Positions 37,701 to 46,149 are shown, numbered from the stretch's first letter. The stretch: DNA of 64,000 bases from an uncultured Eubacteriales bacterium (GCA_934692675.1 CAKUUD010000004.1:62001-126000), one strand, 5' to 3'. Notes: a model not told the origin generated them from the letters alone. Translations and numbers: made by a program.

Positions 37701-40700
37701 CTGTTGGTAAATATTTTCCAATTAAATCCGCAAGCACCATACTCCACTGTACCTTCACGAGATTTATATCACTAAGATCTCCAAGTTCATACTTTTCGAA
37801 TTTATCCCACCAATCTACCCGGTAATCCTTTAGAATACCTTTATTAAAGTCATCTTTAAGTTCCATATGTTTTTCCGCAAATTCACTACGAATTGATGAA
37901 AACTCATTATATTTTGCCACAAAATCTATTAATTGCCTTTTCGCTGCTTCTATTTTTATTACTTCTTTTTGGTAATCTTCTTTTCCGTAAGCTGCTTCTA
38001 AGTCCTCACACCTTGCCAGCAGATCGTCTACCATAGCGTCCACCGCTCCAACAAATTTTCCCATCTTTTCTATTTTTTTACGGGCATCAAAATTCAGGAA
38101 TTCGAAATCGAAAACATCTTCATGTTTGTCGTTATAATCCTCATACAAGTTATTCGCTTTATAAAAATAGGGAAGCAACATAGATCCTATCTTTTCACAA
38201 CAATCCCGTAGTTCTTCCCACGAACCATTCTCAGGTACATCTAATTCTATCCCCTTAGCTCTGTTTTTCCAATAATCAATATCATAATTCCAGAATTCTT
38301 CGCCATCAAGCTCTTTTAAAACGCCAAGAGCAAAAGGTTTAACTATGAATTTATTGTAATTTTCTGCAAACCTATTGTATTTATTGAGGGTATTCCTAAC
38401 TTGATTTTCAATAAATCTGTTAGTTCCGATCATATCTTCACCGCTTTTTTCACCAGATGGCTTCGCTTTAGTCCACTTTCCAGTGACTTCTTTTGATTCA
38501 TCTCCAGCCATGTTAATTCCTCCTTCATTTTTTTCATTATTATTTATATCTAAATTGCTTTGCGGCGAGGTAGAGCTGAGTTGGTTTCCTTTAAATGCTT
38601 GGTTTAATTGTTTAAATGTATTTGAGTTTTCGTTTACTGTCGTGATTTTACCTTGGCGATTAATTTCTATCGCCATACCATTGGCATTAAATGTTACGGA
38701 GTTTTCCTTGCCTTCTTCATCTGTGTAATGGCACTTGATTTCTTCTCCTTCCTTAGGAGTAAAATTATTTTCAAAACTCAAGTAGCCTTGTGTTTCCTGT
38801 AGATAGGAAGATAATCTGACATATGTGAAAGCCCCATCGTAGAGGGTCACTTCACCCTCCGGGCCTCTCGGGTAAACATTTATTTCACTATCTTTATTCT
38901 GTTTGGCATTTACATCATTGCTGGCCTTTATAAAATATACTTTTGCAATACTCCCTATTTCTTTTTCTACTTCATTTTCATTCTGGTACACATGCCAACA
39001 GTTTTTTTCATCTTTTCCAAAACTAAATTCATGATCGCTTCCAATAATAGATGCATCTCCTGAGAGAGCGCCTTGAACATTATTATAAACCCCCCACAGC
39101 TTATCTATGGAACCTTTTATAGCTCTCAATAGTTCTTTAAAGCCTCTCTCCAATTTTCCTGCTTTTTCGGGATCAACAAAGTACTCTCTAATGTTTTTGG
39201 TACGCTGATTCAGAACTTTTGCCATAGGGTTCACTCTACTATCCGGAGATAACTTTTCATGGAAATCATATAAGCATCTACATAATGAGTTTACACCCTT
39301 TGTCATTTCCGCGTCATCAAGAATGGCCTTTAACTTTTCATATTTATCGCCAAGATTACCCCTTTCTTTACATGCAGGAGCTTCATTAGTTAAAAAATTT
39401 TCGAATAATTTAGCAGGCGTAAGATTTTCAAATTCTCCATTACTAAATATCGGGTTAAGTATTCTTTCCTTAGTCTCTCGGGCTTTTCGATCATTAGCAC
39501 CCATCAGTTTCGATAGTTCTTCATTTTTTCTTTCTAAAAGATTATTTTTTTTCCCTACAAAATTATTGTACTCTTCTATATAAAGTCCGTAATCCTTCCA
39601 CAAGTCGTTCACCGATTCATCATCGATTCCTTTATACTTTTTATTATTTTCAATATTTTCTTTTCCTATTTTATCCTGCAAATTTGTTACATTCTTTTTA
39701 ATTATTTCAAGCCATCCCTCAAAGGCTTTTATTACTTTATTTTTTTTATTTAACTTTGGTTCTTCACCTTTTAGATTTTTTGGATCTGTTGAAAACTCAG
39801 GGTTCTCCCATCCATACTCTTCCCATTCTTCTTTCTCTATTGTGTCTATAAAATCTTTTACATTACCTGGTTCCAACTCAACTTTTTCTGCTTCATAAAA
39901 GCCCTTAATTTTATCCCAAAAGTCTTTAAAATAATGAATAACATACACAGGGTTATATGAGTTATATATTCCATCATTTTTAAGTGGTTCTACTTCAAAT
40001 TTTTTTCTTTTTTTAGATACAATTTGGTTGAATGAGATAGAAAAATTTTTAAGATCTGACGTTAAATCCACAACCCATGTATTAAAAGATCTCCACTCAA
40101 GTTCGCCAACTTTTGGAGAATTAGAACCTGAAGAATCTGCAGGAGCGCTCTTTCTTCTACGTCCAATATTCCCAAAAAACGATTTTTTTCTCTTAGCCTC
40201 TGCCTTATACTCTGCCAAAGAAGCTCGACGTGCCTCCCTTTTCCTGTTACTTGCTGCTTTCCTGGCTTCATCTTTTTTATTTGCTTCTGCTTCTCTCATC
40301 GCTTTCTCGCTTTCCTGTTTTTTTCTAATTTCCTCCACCGTTTTTTTCGCCTTTTCTAACTGTTCGTCTGTAATACCTGCAATACCAGTCTTTTCAAGAA
40401 TTTTGTCCAAGTCCTCCACAGCTCTAGCATTGAGATCTTTATTTTGGCTTCCTTCCAAATTAAAGTTTTTTAGTAAACTATCCAGCTTGCCTAAGCCACC
40501 CCCGTTTTCGTCATCGTTAACTGCGGTTGCACTCAGGGTATCCCACCCTTCCGTCGCTCCATCAATTCTCGCCCAGGGATCAGTATCAAACTCACCCGCT
40601 TGGGCGGCAGGTTGTTTCGGTTCGTTAGTACCACCTGCTTGGGCGACAGATTTATCTTTATCGCTGCCCTCATCTGTTCCGGGGACAGTCTTGTTTGGTT

Positions 40701-40716
40701 CTATAGGATCCGCCAT
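34741..40716 (-). CDS. Giant modular coiled-coil protein, 1991 residues
   Basis: Very long, charged, helix-rich protein of no recognised family. The first 170 residues are acidic and low complexity, with a KAKKTVEEIRKKQESEK coiled coil and a basic KRKKSFFGNIGRRRKS patch near 190. From about residue 780 onward at least five diverged modules of 150-200 residues recur, each opening with a KYNEF/KYNRF helix and closing with a KYHELxxxLF-type helix. Two carry near-identical linkers (GGEKANENVMNTN / GGEKTNENVMNTN). The last 150 residues are rich in K, A and G. No signal peptide, double-glycine leader or membrane helix is visible. The ATG follows GGAGG by eight bases. Possibly an effector or structural protein; function unknown. 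Confidence 0.85.
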   Translation of the reverse strand: MADPIEPNKTVPGTDEGSDKDKSVAQAGGTNEPKQPAAQAGEFDTDPWARIDGATEGWDTLSATAVNDDENGGGLGKLDSLLKNFNLEGSQNKDLNARAVEDLDKILEKTGIAGITDEQLEKAKKTVEEIRKKQESEKAMREAEANKKDEARKAASNRKREARRASLAEYKAEAKRKKSFFGNIGRRRKSAPADSSGSNSPKVGELEWRSFNTWVVDLTSDLKNFSISFNQIVSKKRKKFEVEPLKNDGIYNSYNPVYVIHYFKDFWDKIKGFYEAEKVELEPGNVKDFIDTIEKEEWEEYGWENPEFSTDPKNLKGEEPKLNKKNKVIKAFEGWLEIIKKNVTNLQDKIGKENIENNKKYKGIDDESVNDLWKDYGLYIEEYNNFVGKKNNLLERKNEELSKLMGANDRKARETKERILNPIFSNGEFENLTPAKLFENFLTNEAPACKERGNLGDKYEKLKAILDDAEMTKGVNSLCRCLYDFHEKLSPDSRVNPMAKVLNQRTKNIREYFVDPEKAGKLERGFKELLRAIKGSIDKLWGVYNNVQGALSGDASIIGSDHEFSFGKDEKNCWHVYQNENEVEKEIGSIAKVYFIKASNDVNAKQNKDSEINVYPRGPEGEVTLYDGAFTYVRLSSYLQETQGYLSFENNFTPKEGEEIKCHYTDEEGKENSVTFNANGMAIEINRQGKITTVNENSNTFKQLNQAFKGNQLSSTSPQSNLDINNNEKNEGGINMAGDESKEVTGKWTKAKPSGEKSGEDMIGTNRFIENQVRNTLNKYNRFAENYNKFIVKPFALGVLKELDGEEFWNYDIDYWKNRAKGIELDVPENGSWEELRDCCEKIGSMLLPYFYKANNLYEDYNDKHEDVFDFEFLNFDARKKIEKMGKFVGAVDAMVDDLLARCEDLEAAYGKEDYQKEVIKIEAAKRQLIDFVAKYNEFSSIRSEFAEKHMELKDDFNKGILKDYRVDWWDKFEKYELGDLSDINLVKVQWSMVLADLIGKYLPTGESNSTTKEIFDIGTKFNSAKSNEEKLSILGKYHTEANKLFDKVSAKLIELNDFSERIKNRGSAFEGPKGKESGSVNSGANNSRSIDHDLTIEFVNSKILGLTTCVSEYRKFLEKYKKFFDSNTNAATIVYSNLNKDIFNIDTWEKSSTFEVEGVTGNIKNIYQVLNEYRRIAKGLINYFNEKGDAGLKHSSKKYVEFIKESDNINFPDRKPFDAGDNSQQQFVSDAVKSLEYMIIDLNGELDKLEEAAANGGEKANENVMNTNKNENAEQKEETKANETVEAPKSEKGAKPTEASEKATESKGITQEADKNVTNTNENEEKERELLDTSSSELGAIRIVNKAVKKYNEFVEDYNGFVDGLKSPNDLKALITKVLKKEPEENSIWLNRNVRSSISLAEKFETPKDLDGAWMQLITKLIRYLPEANRTAFSTKANKISRAIISDNDIDNSEKLKLMEKYNKMCDKMLNYTNSVLKRLKRKAEHKGYLKKETAEEKLLKEFVKKYNELLSRGYKIAQTSGNGSAGEKDTEWKLNFIKRYQLHLVDYEGDLQVRWSKVLHDLIDNVLPEGDVKETFENRLNNIRNLEVLGNSVDKSKVLKKYHELSEELFNETKNELDKLEKAATNGGEKTNENVMNTNENEEAEQKEETKATTEENKGLFSRIKGKASKLVRKGKKVVAHKLDNSEKELDAAQKELKVLDEHAGASGAEGRFVKQSVMDQPEYETFKAVGQIIVNTNTRGNFGKIFDKLKEGPSSAKSLRSKLKVMITDNNIDKWKLEDGKEFEAKVGVLYIGIAYLPSGSKGIEAACKGMSVGGIKENNMDEVYAVNHAMKKFCRDGIVGHALVKKVKDKLGGLVKEDKISKIESQFSTLLKLKREAAKLGGKAKDTAKKAAKKIGKSSVGKAAKSAATTAGGAIKGAASSAVKTVSSLPGKFKKSKTTDNTVNQTSAQAPAVNTKSGKKGESHKGVWKSLRSKLPFGKKGETEENE
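35754..35865 (-). repeat. Direct repeat copy 1 in the giant gene
   Basis: About 112 bases nearly identical to 36870-36981, exactly 1116 bases (372 codons) away in the same frame. It encodes the E/K/N-rich linker with NVMNTNENE. A shorter third copy lies near 36741-36780. The in-frame spacing suggests duplication of a whole module. Confidence 0.8.
36870..36981 (-). repeat. Direct repeat copy 2 in the giant gene
   Basis: Partner of the copy at 35754-35865; differs at scattered positions only. High DNA identity here contrasts with the weak similarity of the modules between them, so either the linker was copied recently or it is held by gene conversion. Confidence 0.8.
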
Positions 40717-40763
40717 GTCGCATTCCTCCTCTTCAAAAAGTATTTTATCAGATTTTTATATAG

Positions 40764-40792
40764 ATTATACACATATAAATAAAGTTCGTCAA
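40764..40792 (-). promoter_or_regulatory. Promoter of the giant modular protein gene
   Basis: TTGACG and perfect TATAAT, 17 bases apart on the minus strand, about 48 bases before the ATG. Confidence 0.75.
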
Positions 40793-40821
40793 TATATATT
40801 TATGTATTTTTTCTAAAATAT

Positions 40822-40856
40822 TTAAAAAAATAGAACAGATCTTGTGATCTGTTCTA
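40822..40856 (-). terminator. Terminator of groESL
   Basis: A perfect inverted repeat (AGAACAGATC with GATCTGTTCT, four-base loop) followed on the minus strand by a run of seven T. It lies 16 bases after the groEL stop. Confidence 0.88.
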
Positions 40857-40871
40857 AATTTAAAGTATTTT

Positions 40872-42503
40872 TTAATACATGCCGCCCATTCCGCCGTCAG
40901 GCATTCCCGGGGTTGCGGGTTGGGGTTCTTTTTTGTCTGTTATTATGGCCTCAGTGGTAAGAACCATGCTAGCAACTGATGCTGCATTTTCAAGCGCGGA
41001 ACGTGTTACTTTGGTTGGGTCAACGATTCCGAAGGAAATCATGTCGCCATACTCATCTTTAAGAGCGTTGTAACCATATCCAACTTGATTTTTGCTCTTT
41101 ACGTTTTGAACTATTACGGAACCTTCTAAGCCTGCATTTACAGCAATTTGTTTGAGGGGTTCTTCGATAGATTTAAGAACGATGCAAGCACCTGTTTTTT
41201 CGTCGCCTTCACAAGAAGCAACCACTTTTTCTACATCTGCAACAGCGTTTACAAGAGCCACGCCGCCGCCTGCTACTATGCCTTCTTCAACTGCAGCTTT
41301 TGTGGCAGCCAAGGCGTCTTCTATGCGGAGTTTCTTTTCTTTCATTTCAACTTCTGTAGCAGCACCTACTTTAATAACTGCTACGCCGCCTGCCAATTTT
41401 GCAAGACGTTCTTGAAGTTTTTCGCGATCGAAATCAGAAGTTGTTTCTTCGATTTGATTTTTAATTTGAGAAACTCTAGCATTTATTTCGTCGGAATTTC
41501 CTGCACCATCAACTATTATTGTGCGTTCTTTTTCAACTTTTACTTGATGCGCACGACCGAGTTGATCCATAGTGGTATCTTTAAGCTCCAAGCCGAGTTC
41601 TTCGGAAATAACTTCACCGCCGGTGAGGATAGCGATATCACGAAGCATTTCTTTTCTTCTGTCGCCGAATCCGGGAGCCTTTACGCCGATACATGTAAAT
41701 GTTCCACGAAGTTTGTTTACTACCAAAGTAGCTAAAGCGTCGCCTTCGATATCATCAGCGATAATAACAAGTTTCTTACCTGTTTTTACGACTTGTTCCA
41801 AAAGCGGTAAAATTTCTTGAATGCTAATAATTTTCTTATCTGTGATTAAAATATAAGCATCATCGATTATCGCTTCCATTTTATCGTTGTCGGTTACCAT
41901 GTAAGGAGAAACATATCCTCTGTCAAACATCATTCCTTCAACCACTTCGGAATAAGTTTCGGCAGTTTTTGATTCTTCAACTGTGATAACTCCGTCGGAG
42001 CTAACTTTTTCCATAGCTTCGGCAATCAGGCTTCCTACGAATTCATCGGCAGCGGATATTGTTGCAACACGTTTAATATCTTCGGTGCCATTTACGGATT
42101 TTGAATTTTTAACAACTGACTTAACAGCAGCGTCTACCGCCTTGTCTATGCCCTTTTTGAGAACCATAGGATTAGCGCCGGCTGCAACATTTTTCATTCC
42201 TTCACGGATTAATGTTTGAGCCAAGAGAGTTGCGGTGGTTGTGCCGTCACCAGCGATATCATTTGTTTTTGTTGCAACTTCTTTTACGAGTTGAGCTCCC
42301 ATATTTTCGAAATTATCGTCGAGTTCGACTTCTTTAGCGATGGTAACGCCATCATTTGTGATGAGTGGTGCACCAAATTTTTTATCAATCACAACGTTTC
42401 TGCCTTTAGGGCCGAGTGTGATCTTAACTGTATCTGCAAGTTTATTTATCCCGGCAAGAAGTGCTTTTCTTGCTTCTTCGCTGTATGCAATTTCTTTTGC
42501 CAT
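40872..42503 (-). CDS. groEL: Chaperonin GroEL
   Basis: 60-kDa chaperonin, 543 residues. Conserved ATP-site segments LGPKGRNVVIDKKFG and AGDGTTTATLLAQ, the apical domain, and the GGM-rich tail (MPDGGMGGMY) are present. It follows groES by 32 bases. Regulated with groES through the CIRCE operator upstream. Confidence 0.98.
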   Translation of the reverse strand: MAKEIAYSEEARKALLAGINKLADTVKITLGPKGRNVVIDKKFGAPLITNDGVTIAKEVELDDNFENMGAQLVKEVATKTNDIAGDGTTTATLLAQTLIREGMKNVAAGANPMVLKKGIDKAVDAAVKSVVKNSKSVNGTEDIKRVATISAADEFVGSLIAEAMEKVSSDGVITVEESKTAETYSEVVEGMMFDRGYVSPYMVTDNDKMEAIIDDAYILITDKKIISIQEILPLLEQVVKTGKKLVIIADDIEGDALATLVVNKLRGTFTCIGVKAPGFGDRRKEMLRDIAILTGGEVISEELGLELKDTTMDQLGRAHQVKVEKERTIIVDGAGNSDEINARVSQIKNQIEETTSDFDREKLQERLAKLAGGVAVIKVGAATEVEMKEKKLRIEDALAATKAAVEEGIVAGGGVALVNAVADVEKVVASCEGDEKTGACIVLKSIEEPLKQIAVNAGLEGSVIVQNVKSKNQVGYGYNALKDEYGDMISFGIVDPTKVTRSALENAASVASMVLTTEAIITDKKEPQPATPGMPDGGMGGMY

Positions 42504-42535
42504 AAATAATATGCTCCTTTGAATAAAAATTTAAA

Positions 42536-42823
42536 TTAAGAAATCATTGCTAAAATATCTTCTTGACGGATAATTATATATTCTTCTCCGCCGAGTGTGA
42601 ATTTAGTGCCCATGTTTACAGGAATAAGCACGATATCTCCATCGTTTACATACATTCTTACTTCTCTTCCGTCAATCATTCCGCCCGGGCCTCTGGCTAT
42701 TACACGGCCGGTAATGGGTTGTTCTTTGGTATTTCCTGCAAGAATAATTCCTGCTCCCGAAGAGCGCCCTGATTTTTCCGGTTTTACTACTACCTTGTCT
42801 AAAATAGGTCTTACTGATGACAT
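42536..42823 (-). CDS. groES: Co-chaperonin GroES
   Basis: The lid of the GroEL cage, 95 residues. It begins VRPILDKVVVKP-like and carries the mobile loop (KSGRSSGAGIILAGNTKEQP). First gene of the groESL operon, downstream of a CIRCE site. Confidence 0.97.
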   Translation of the reverse strand: MSSVRPILDKVVVKPEKSGRSSGAGIILAGNTKEQPITGRVIARGPGGMIDGREVRMYVNDGDIVLIPVNMGTKFTLGGEEYIIIRQEDILAMIS

Positions 42824-42856
42824 ATTAAAAACCTCCTCAAGTAATAATTGTATTCA

Positions 42857-42883
42857 TTAGCACTCAACTTTTATGAGTGCTAA
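42857..42883 (-). promoter_or_regulatory. CIRCE operator (HrcA binding site)
   Basis: A perfect TTAGCACTC-N9-GAGTGCTAA inverted repeat, the consensus operator of the heat-shock repressor HrcA. It lies between the -10 box and groES, so HrcA bound there would block groESL transcription. It predicts an hrcA gene elsewhere in the genome. Confidence 0.97.
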
Positions 42884-42888
42884 GTATA

Positions 42889-42917
42889 ATTTTATATTCT
42901 AATGTTAAAAAAATCAA
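42889..42917 (-). promoter_or_regulatory. Vegetative promoter of groESL
   Basis: TTGATT and TAAAAT, 17 bases apart on the minus strand, immediately upstream of the CIRCE operator. Confidence 0.75.
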
Positions 42918-43001
42918 TAGATATTTTATTATTATTATAAATCTTAGTATTTTTTACATATTAATTTTAATTACATTTGATTTTATATAAAAAATTCCAA
43001 A

Positions 43002-44039
43002 TTATTCTATTGTTCCGCCGCCGATAACTATTTCATTCTCATCGTAAAATACAGCTGACTGTCCCGGAGCAGGGAATCTTTGCGGAGAATCAAAAACTAT
43101 TCGCGCTTTGTTTTCATTAAGTGGGAAAACCGTGCAGGGCGTCGGAGTGGCTCTATAGCGGATTTTAACCCATGCTTTAATCGGTTCGGTAGGGTTATCA
43201 TATTTTATAAAATTAACATCTTTTATTTTTATCTCAGAGCTGTAGCCTTCATCCGGACCACAAAGTATTATAGAATTGGTTTTTGCATCTATTTTTTCAA
43301 CATAAAGCGGATGAGCGGCGGATATGCCCAGTCCTTTCCTTTGGCCTACAGTGTAGTTTATCAGGCCTTTGTGCTCTCCCAAAATATTTCCGTGATTATC
43401 CAAAAAATTTCCTTGGGGTAATTTTTTATCCAAATTATTTAAAATAAATTCCGTATGATTTCCATTGGGAATAAAGCAAATATCCTGGCTCTCGGATTTT
43501 TCTGCGACGGATAAATTTAATTTCTTTGCTATTTCACGAACGTATGATTTTTGATGATTCTCCAGCGGAAACAAAATGTGCGAAAGCTGGTGCTGGCTGA
43601 GTTTATAAAGAAAATAGCTTTGGTCTTTCGCAGCTGCGGATTTTTTCAAAAGCCATCTATTTAGATTTTCATCATACAAAACATTTGCATAATGACCCGT
43701 GGCAACATAATCAAATCCGTTTTCAAGGGCATAATCAAGGAGCATGCCGAATTTTATTTTTTTATTGCACATCACGCAAGGGTTCGGAGTTTTTCCATTC
43801 TGATATTCCGAAACAAAATATTTAATTATATTTTGCTTAAACTCCTTGCTTAAATTCAGAACGATGTGCTCTATACCGAGCTTTTCGGCCACTGCCTTGG
43901 CATCATTTATGGCGCTGAGATTGCTTTCTTCGAGCAAATCCAAAGTAAGTCCGCAAACTTCATATCCTTTTTCTTTCAAAATATATGCAGATACAGAGCT
44001 GTCTACGCCTCCGCTCATACCTACAAGAACTTTTTTCAA
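43002..44039 (-). CDS. mnmA: tRNA-specific 2-thiouridylase MnmA
   Basis: Thiolates U34 of tRNA-Lys, -Glu and -Gln; 345 residues. PP-loop GMSGGVDSS at residues 7-15, the catalytic cysteine in NPCVMCNKK (C91), the second cysteine in SQDICFIPNG, and the C-terminal beta-barrels are all visible. No partner cysteine desulfurase gene is next to it. Confidence 0.96.
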   Translation of the reverse strand: MKKVLVGMSGGVDSSVSAYILKEKGYEVCGLTLDLLEESNLSAINDAKAVAEKLGIEHIVLNLSKEFKQNIIKYFVSEYQNGKTPNPCVMCNKKIKFGMLLDYALENGFDYVATGHYANVLYDENLNRWLLKKSAAAKDQSYFLYKLSQHQLSHILFPLENHQKSYVREIAKKLNLSVAEKSESQDICFIPNGNHTEFILNNLDKKLPQGNFLDNHGNILGEHKGLINYTVGQRKGLGISAAHPLYVEKIDAKTNSIILCGPDEGYSSEIKIKDVNFIKYDNPTEPIKAWVKIRYRATPTPCTVFPLNENKARIVFDSPQRFPAPGQSAVFYDENEIVIGGGTIE

Positions 44040-44094
44040 TTTAAAAACCTCTTTTCAATTGTTTATCAGATTTCATAATATCACAAATAAAAGT

Positions 44095-44131
44095 AAAAAA
44101 TCAAAGATTCGCCCGAAAATGGGCGAATCTT
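44095..44131 (-). terminator. Terminator after the AbrB-like gene
   Basis: AAGATTCGCCC and GGGCGAATCTT with a six-base loop, followed on the minus strand by TGATTTTTT. It separates the AbrB-like gene from mnmA. Confidence 0.85.
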
Positions 44132-44158
44132 CTTTCAGTTTTAGTACGAATGAATGAT

Positions 44159-44401
44159 TTAAAGTTGGCTAATCTTGTCTATACATTTTTCGCAAATGTA
44201 CTTAGATTCAAAATTTTTGATATTCTCGGTACTGCCGCAAAGCTTACAGCTGCGTTCGTACTTTTTGAGAATAATTGAGTCACCTTCCACATAAATTTCT
44301 AGAGAATCTCTAGAACTAATTTCTAAACTCTTGCGAAGTTCCATTGGGATGACGACTCTTCCTAAATCATCCACACGTCTTACTATGCCAGTTGATTTCA
44401 T
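44159..44401 (-). CDS. AbrB/SpoVT-family regulator with C-terminal zinc ribbon
   Basis: About 80 residues. The N-terminal half is a swapped-hairpin AbrB DNA-binding domain (MKSTGIVRRVDDLGRVVIPMELRKSLEI in two blocks). The C-terminal half has CKLC and CEKC, a likely zinc ribbon. This form is common in clostridia as a transition-state regulator. The start at MKSTG is chosen by family comparison; a GTG at 44413 is the alternative and neither has a strong ribosome site. Confidence 0.9.
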   Translation of the reverse strand: MKSTGIVRRVDDLGRVVIPMELRKSLEISSRDSLEIYVEGDSIILKKYERSCKLCGSTENIKNFESKYICEKCIDKISQL

Positions 44402-44478
44402 GCTTCTATGCACCGCTCCGTTGAAAGATTTTATTTGCGGTATTTAAACTACTGAGTAATTTTTACCGCGCATTTACA

Positions 44479-44507
44479 ATTTTACTAGATTAAGACTTTT
44501 TTGTCAA
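44479..44507 (-). promoter_or_regulatory. Promoter of the AbrB-like gene
   Basis: Perfect TTGACA and TAAAAT, 17 bases apart on the minus strand. Confidence 0.75.
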
Positions 44508-44603
44508 TATCTGACTTTTATTTTTTTTAAATTTTTTATTTTGATGTCTAAAAAACGGCTTAATAGCCGAAAAAACTCGTATTTATTTTTTGGAGGAATT
44601 TGT

Positions 44604-45188
44604 ATGATGAACTACATTTGGGCAGGGATTATCATGGTCAGCATCATGTGCGGATTTTCTACAGGAAAAATTCCGTCGCTTTCAAATTCAGTCATGGAAG
44701 GTGCGCTTGACGCCGTGAATTTAATAATTTCAATCACGGGCATGATGGCGTTTTGGACAGGAATAATGAAAGTTGCCGAAAAATCCGGAATTACAAAATA
44801 TCTTTCTAAACTGTTTACGCCTATAATAAAATTTTTGTTCCCGGAAAGCTCCCACAATGAAAAGGCAGTGCACGCAATTTGCATGAACATAACCGCTAAC
44901 CTACTTGGGCTCGGGAACGCCGCCACTCCTTTCGGAATAAAAGCCGTTAAAGAACTTCAAAAGTGCAATCCTTTAAGAAAAGACACCGCCTCGAACGATA
45001 TGGCGATGTTCGTGATAATAAACACGGCTTCGCTCCAGCTGGTTCCTACTTTTTTGTGTACGCTAAGACAAAAATATGGATGCAAAAACCCACTGGAAAT
45101 CGTGCCATATTTGTGGATTGTTTCGATATGCGCGCTAATCGTAGGAGTGACGTGTGCAAAATTTTTTGAAAAGGTGATAAAAAATTAA
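44604..45188 (+). CDS. spmA: Spore maturation protein A
   Basis: 194 residues, several membrane helices, a Gate/nucleoside-recognition-domain protein. Family segments include MAFWTGIMKVAEKSGI and NITANLLGLGNAATPFGIKA. In Bacillus SpmA and SpmB affect spore core dehydration; homologues also exist in non-sporing bacteria. The ATG at 44604 follows GGAGG by seven bases; an ORF extension upstream has no ribosome site. It overlaps spmB by one base. Confidence 0.93.
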   Translation: MMNYIWAGIIMVSIMCGFSTGKIPSLSNSVMEGALDAVNLIISITGMMAFWTGIMKVAEKSGITKYLSKLFTPIIKFLFPESSHNEKAVHAICMNITANLLGLGNAATPFGIKAVKELQKCNPLRKDTASNDMAMFVIINTASLQLVPTFLCTLRQKYGCKNPLEIVPYLWIVSICALIVGVTCAKFFEKVIKN

Positions 45189-45712
45189 TGAATGAATTTG
45201 GATTTTACATTATTCCCATTATTTTGGGAATGATAATATTCGTAGCGCTTTATAAAGGAGTTCCGATATTCGACACCTTTTTGGAAGGAGCAGTTGAAGG
45301 ACTCAAATCTACCTTTGCGATTTCCGCTTCGCTTATCGGGCTTATCACCGCTGTAAGTATGCTAAAAAGTTCCGGAACTTTGGATATTATAGCAAATATT
45401 TTATCGCCCATCGCGAATGTTTTTCATTTTCCTGCGCAAATTCTACCTTTGGCGATGCTGAGGCCGGTATCGGGCAGCGGATCCATAGCTCTTCTTGATA
45501 ATATACTCAAAAATTATGGACCGGACAGTTTTATGGGAACTCTTGGCTCCATGGTGATGGGTTCTACAGAAACTACATTTTACACTATAGCCGTTTATTT
45601 TGGAAGCATAAAAATAAAAAAATCCAGGCATACTATTCCGTGTGCCCTGATCGCAGACATCACTGCATTTATAATTTCTTTGCTCATGGCGAATTTTTTG
45701 ATGACTCATTAG
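45188..45712 (+). CDS. spmB: Spore maturation protein B
   Basis: 174 residues, partner of SpmA, also a Gate-domain membrane protein. Visible motifs are VPIFDTFLEGAVEGLKS, LRPVSGSGSIALLDN and MGSTETTFYTIAVYFGS. Translationally coupled to spmA. No other sporulation gene is in the window. Confidence 0.93.
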   Translation: MNEFGFYIIPIILGMIIFVALYKGVPIFDTFLEGAVEGLKSTFAISASLIGLITAVSMLKSSGTLDIIANILSPIANVFHFPAQILPLAMLRPVSGSGSIALLDNILKNYGPDSFMGTLGSMVMGSTETTFYTIAVYFGSIKIKKSRHTIPCALIADITAFIISLLMANFLMTH

Positions 45713-45812
45713 TAATTTGAACAATAATTTTTTGCTTTAGGAATATATTTTAGAATCTGAAATTATTTTTGTATTCAATATTTATAATTAACAAAAAATT
45801 AAAAAAATTTTG

Positions 45813-45841
45813 TTGACATTTTCCTTAAATGATGTTATCAT
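45813..45841 (+). promoter_or_regulatory. Promoter of the six-cysteine leader peptide
   Basis: Perfect TTGACA and TATCAT, 17 bases apart, 53 bases upstream of the ATG. It makes the small gene an independent unit. Confidence 0.8.
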
Positions 45842-45894
45842 AACCTGTATACAAGATATAAAAAATAGAAATTTAATAACGGAGGAGTGTTTAA

Positions 45895-46149
45895 ATGCAA
45901 TTTGAAAATGACAAAATCAATATAACTGAATTAGATTTATCTGATACTGACGATATTGTAGGCGGAGCAAAAGTTGTAAATGATATCGATAGTTGCTTTC
46001 TTAAAACTTTTAAATCTCAAGTTTGCAATTGCGGAAAGTTCGAGCCAACTCACTCTGCGGTAAATTTTGATATATGCGATAATTGTAAATATGCACAAGC
46101 ACCTTTCGAAAATTCAAGTGTTACCTACTGCACTCAGCAAATGAAATAA
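45895..46149 (+). CDS. Small six-cysteine peptide with double-glycine leader
   Basis: 84 residues. Residues 1-24 are an acidic leader ending ITELDLSDTDDIVGG (G23-G24), the double-glycine type cut by C39-peptidase ABC exporters. The remaining 60 residues have six cysteines (SC, VCNC, ICDNC, YC). They could form disulfides, bind zinc, or be modified; no modification enzyme lies nearby. GGAGGAG precedes the ATG by seven bases. It has its own promoter and terminator. Likely a bacteriocin-like or signalling peptide; exact class not recognised. Confidence 0.85.
   Translation: MQFENDKINITELDLSDTDDIVGGAKVVNDIDSCFLKTFKSQVCNCGKFEPTHSAVNFDICDNCKYAQAPFENSSVTYCTQQMK

Noticed and set aside
40630..40716. 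Possible leader VAQAGG at the start of the 1991-residue protein
   Set aside because: The flanking residues lack the conserved hydrophobic and acidic positions of double-glycine leaders; it is part of a low-complexity N-terminus.
40028..40816. 262-codon plus-strand ORF antisense to the 1991-residue gene
   Set aside because: Serine- and leucine-rich composition typical of antisense to K/E-rich coding sequence; no ribosome site or promoter. The minus-strand gene has both.
41148..41735. 195-codon plus-strand ORF inside groEL
   Set aside because: It is the antisense of groEL, rich in F, C and S as expected from antisense codon bias; no ribosome site.
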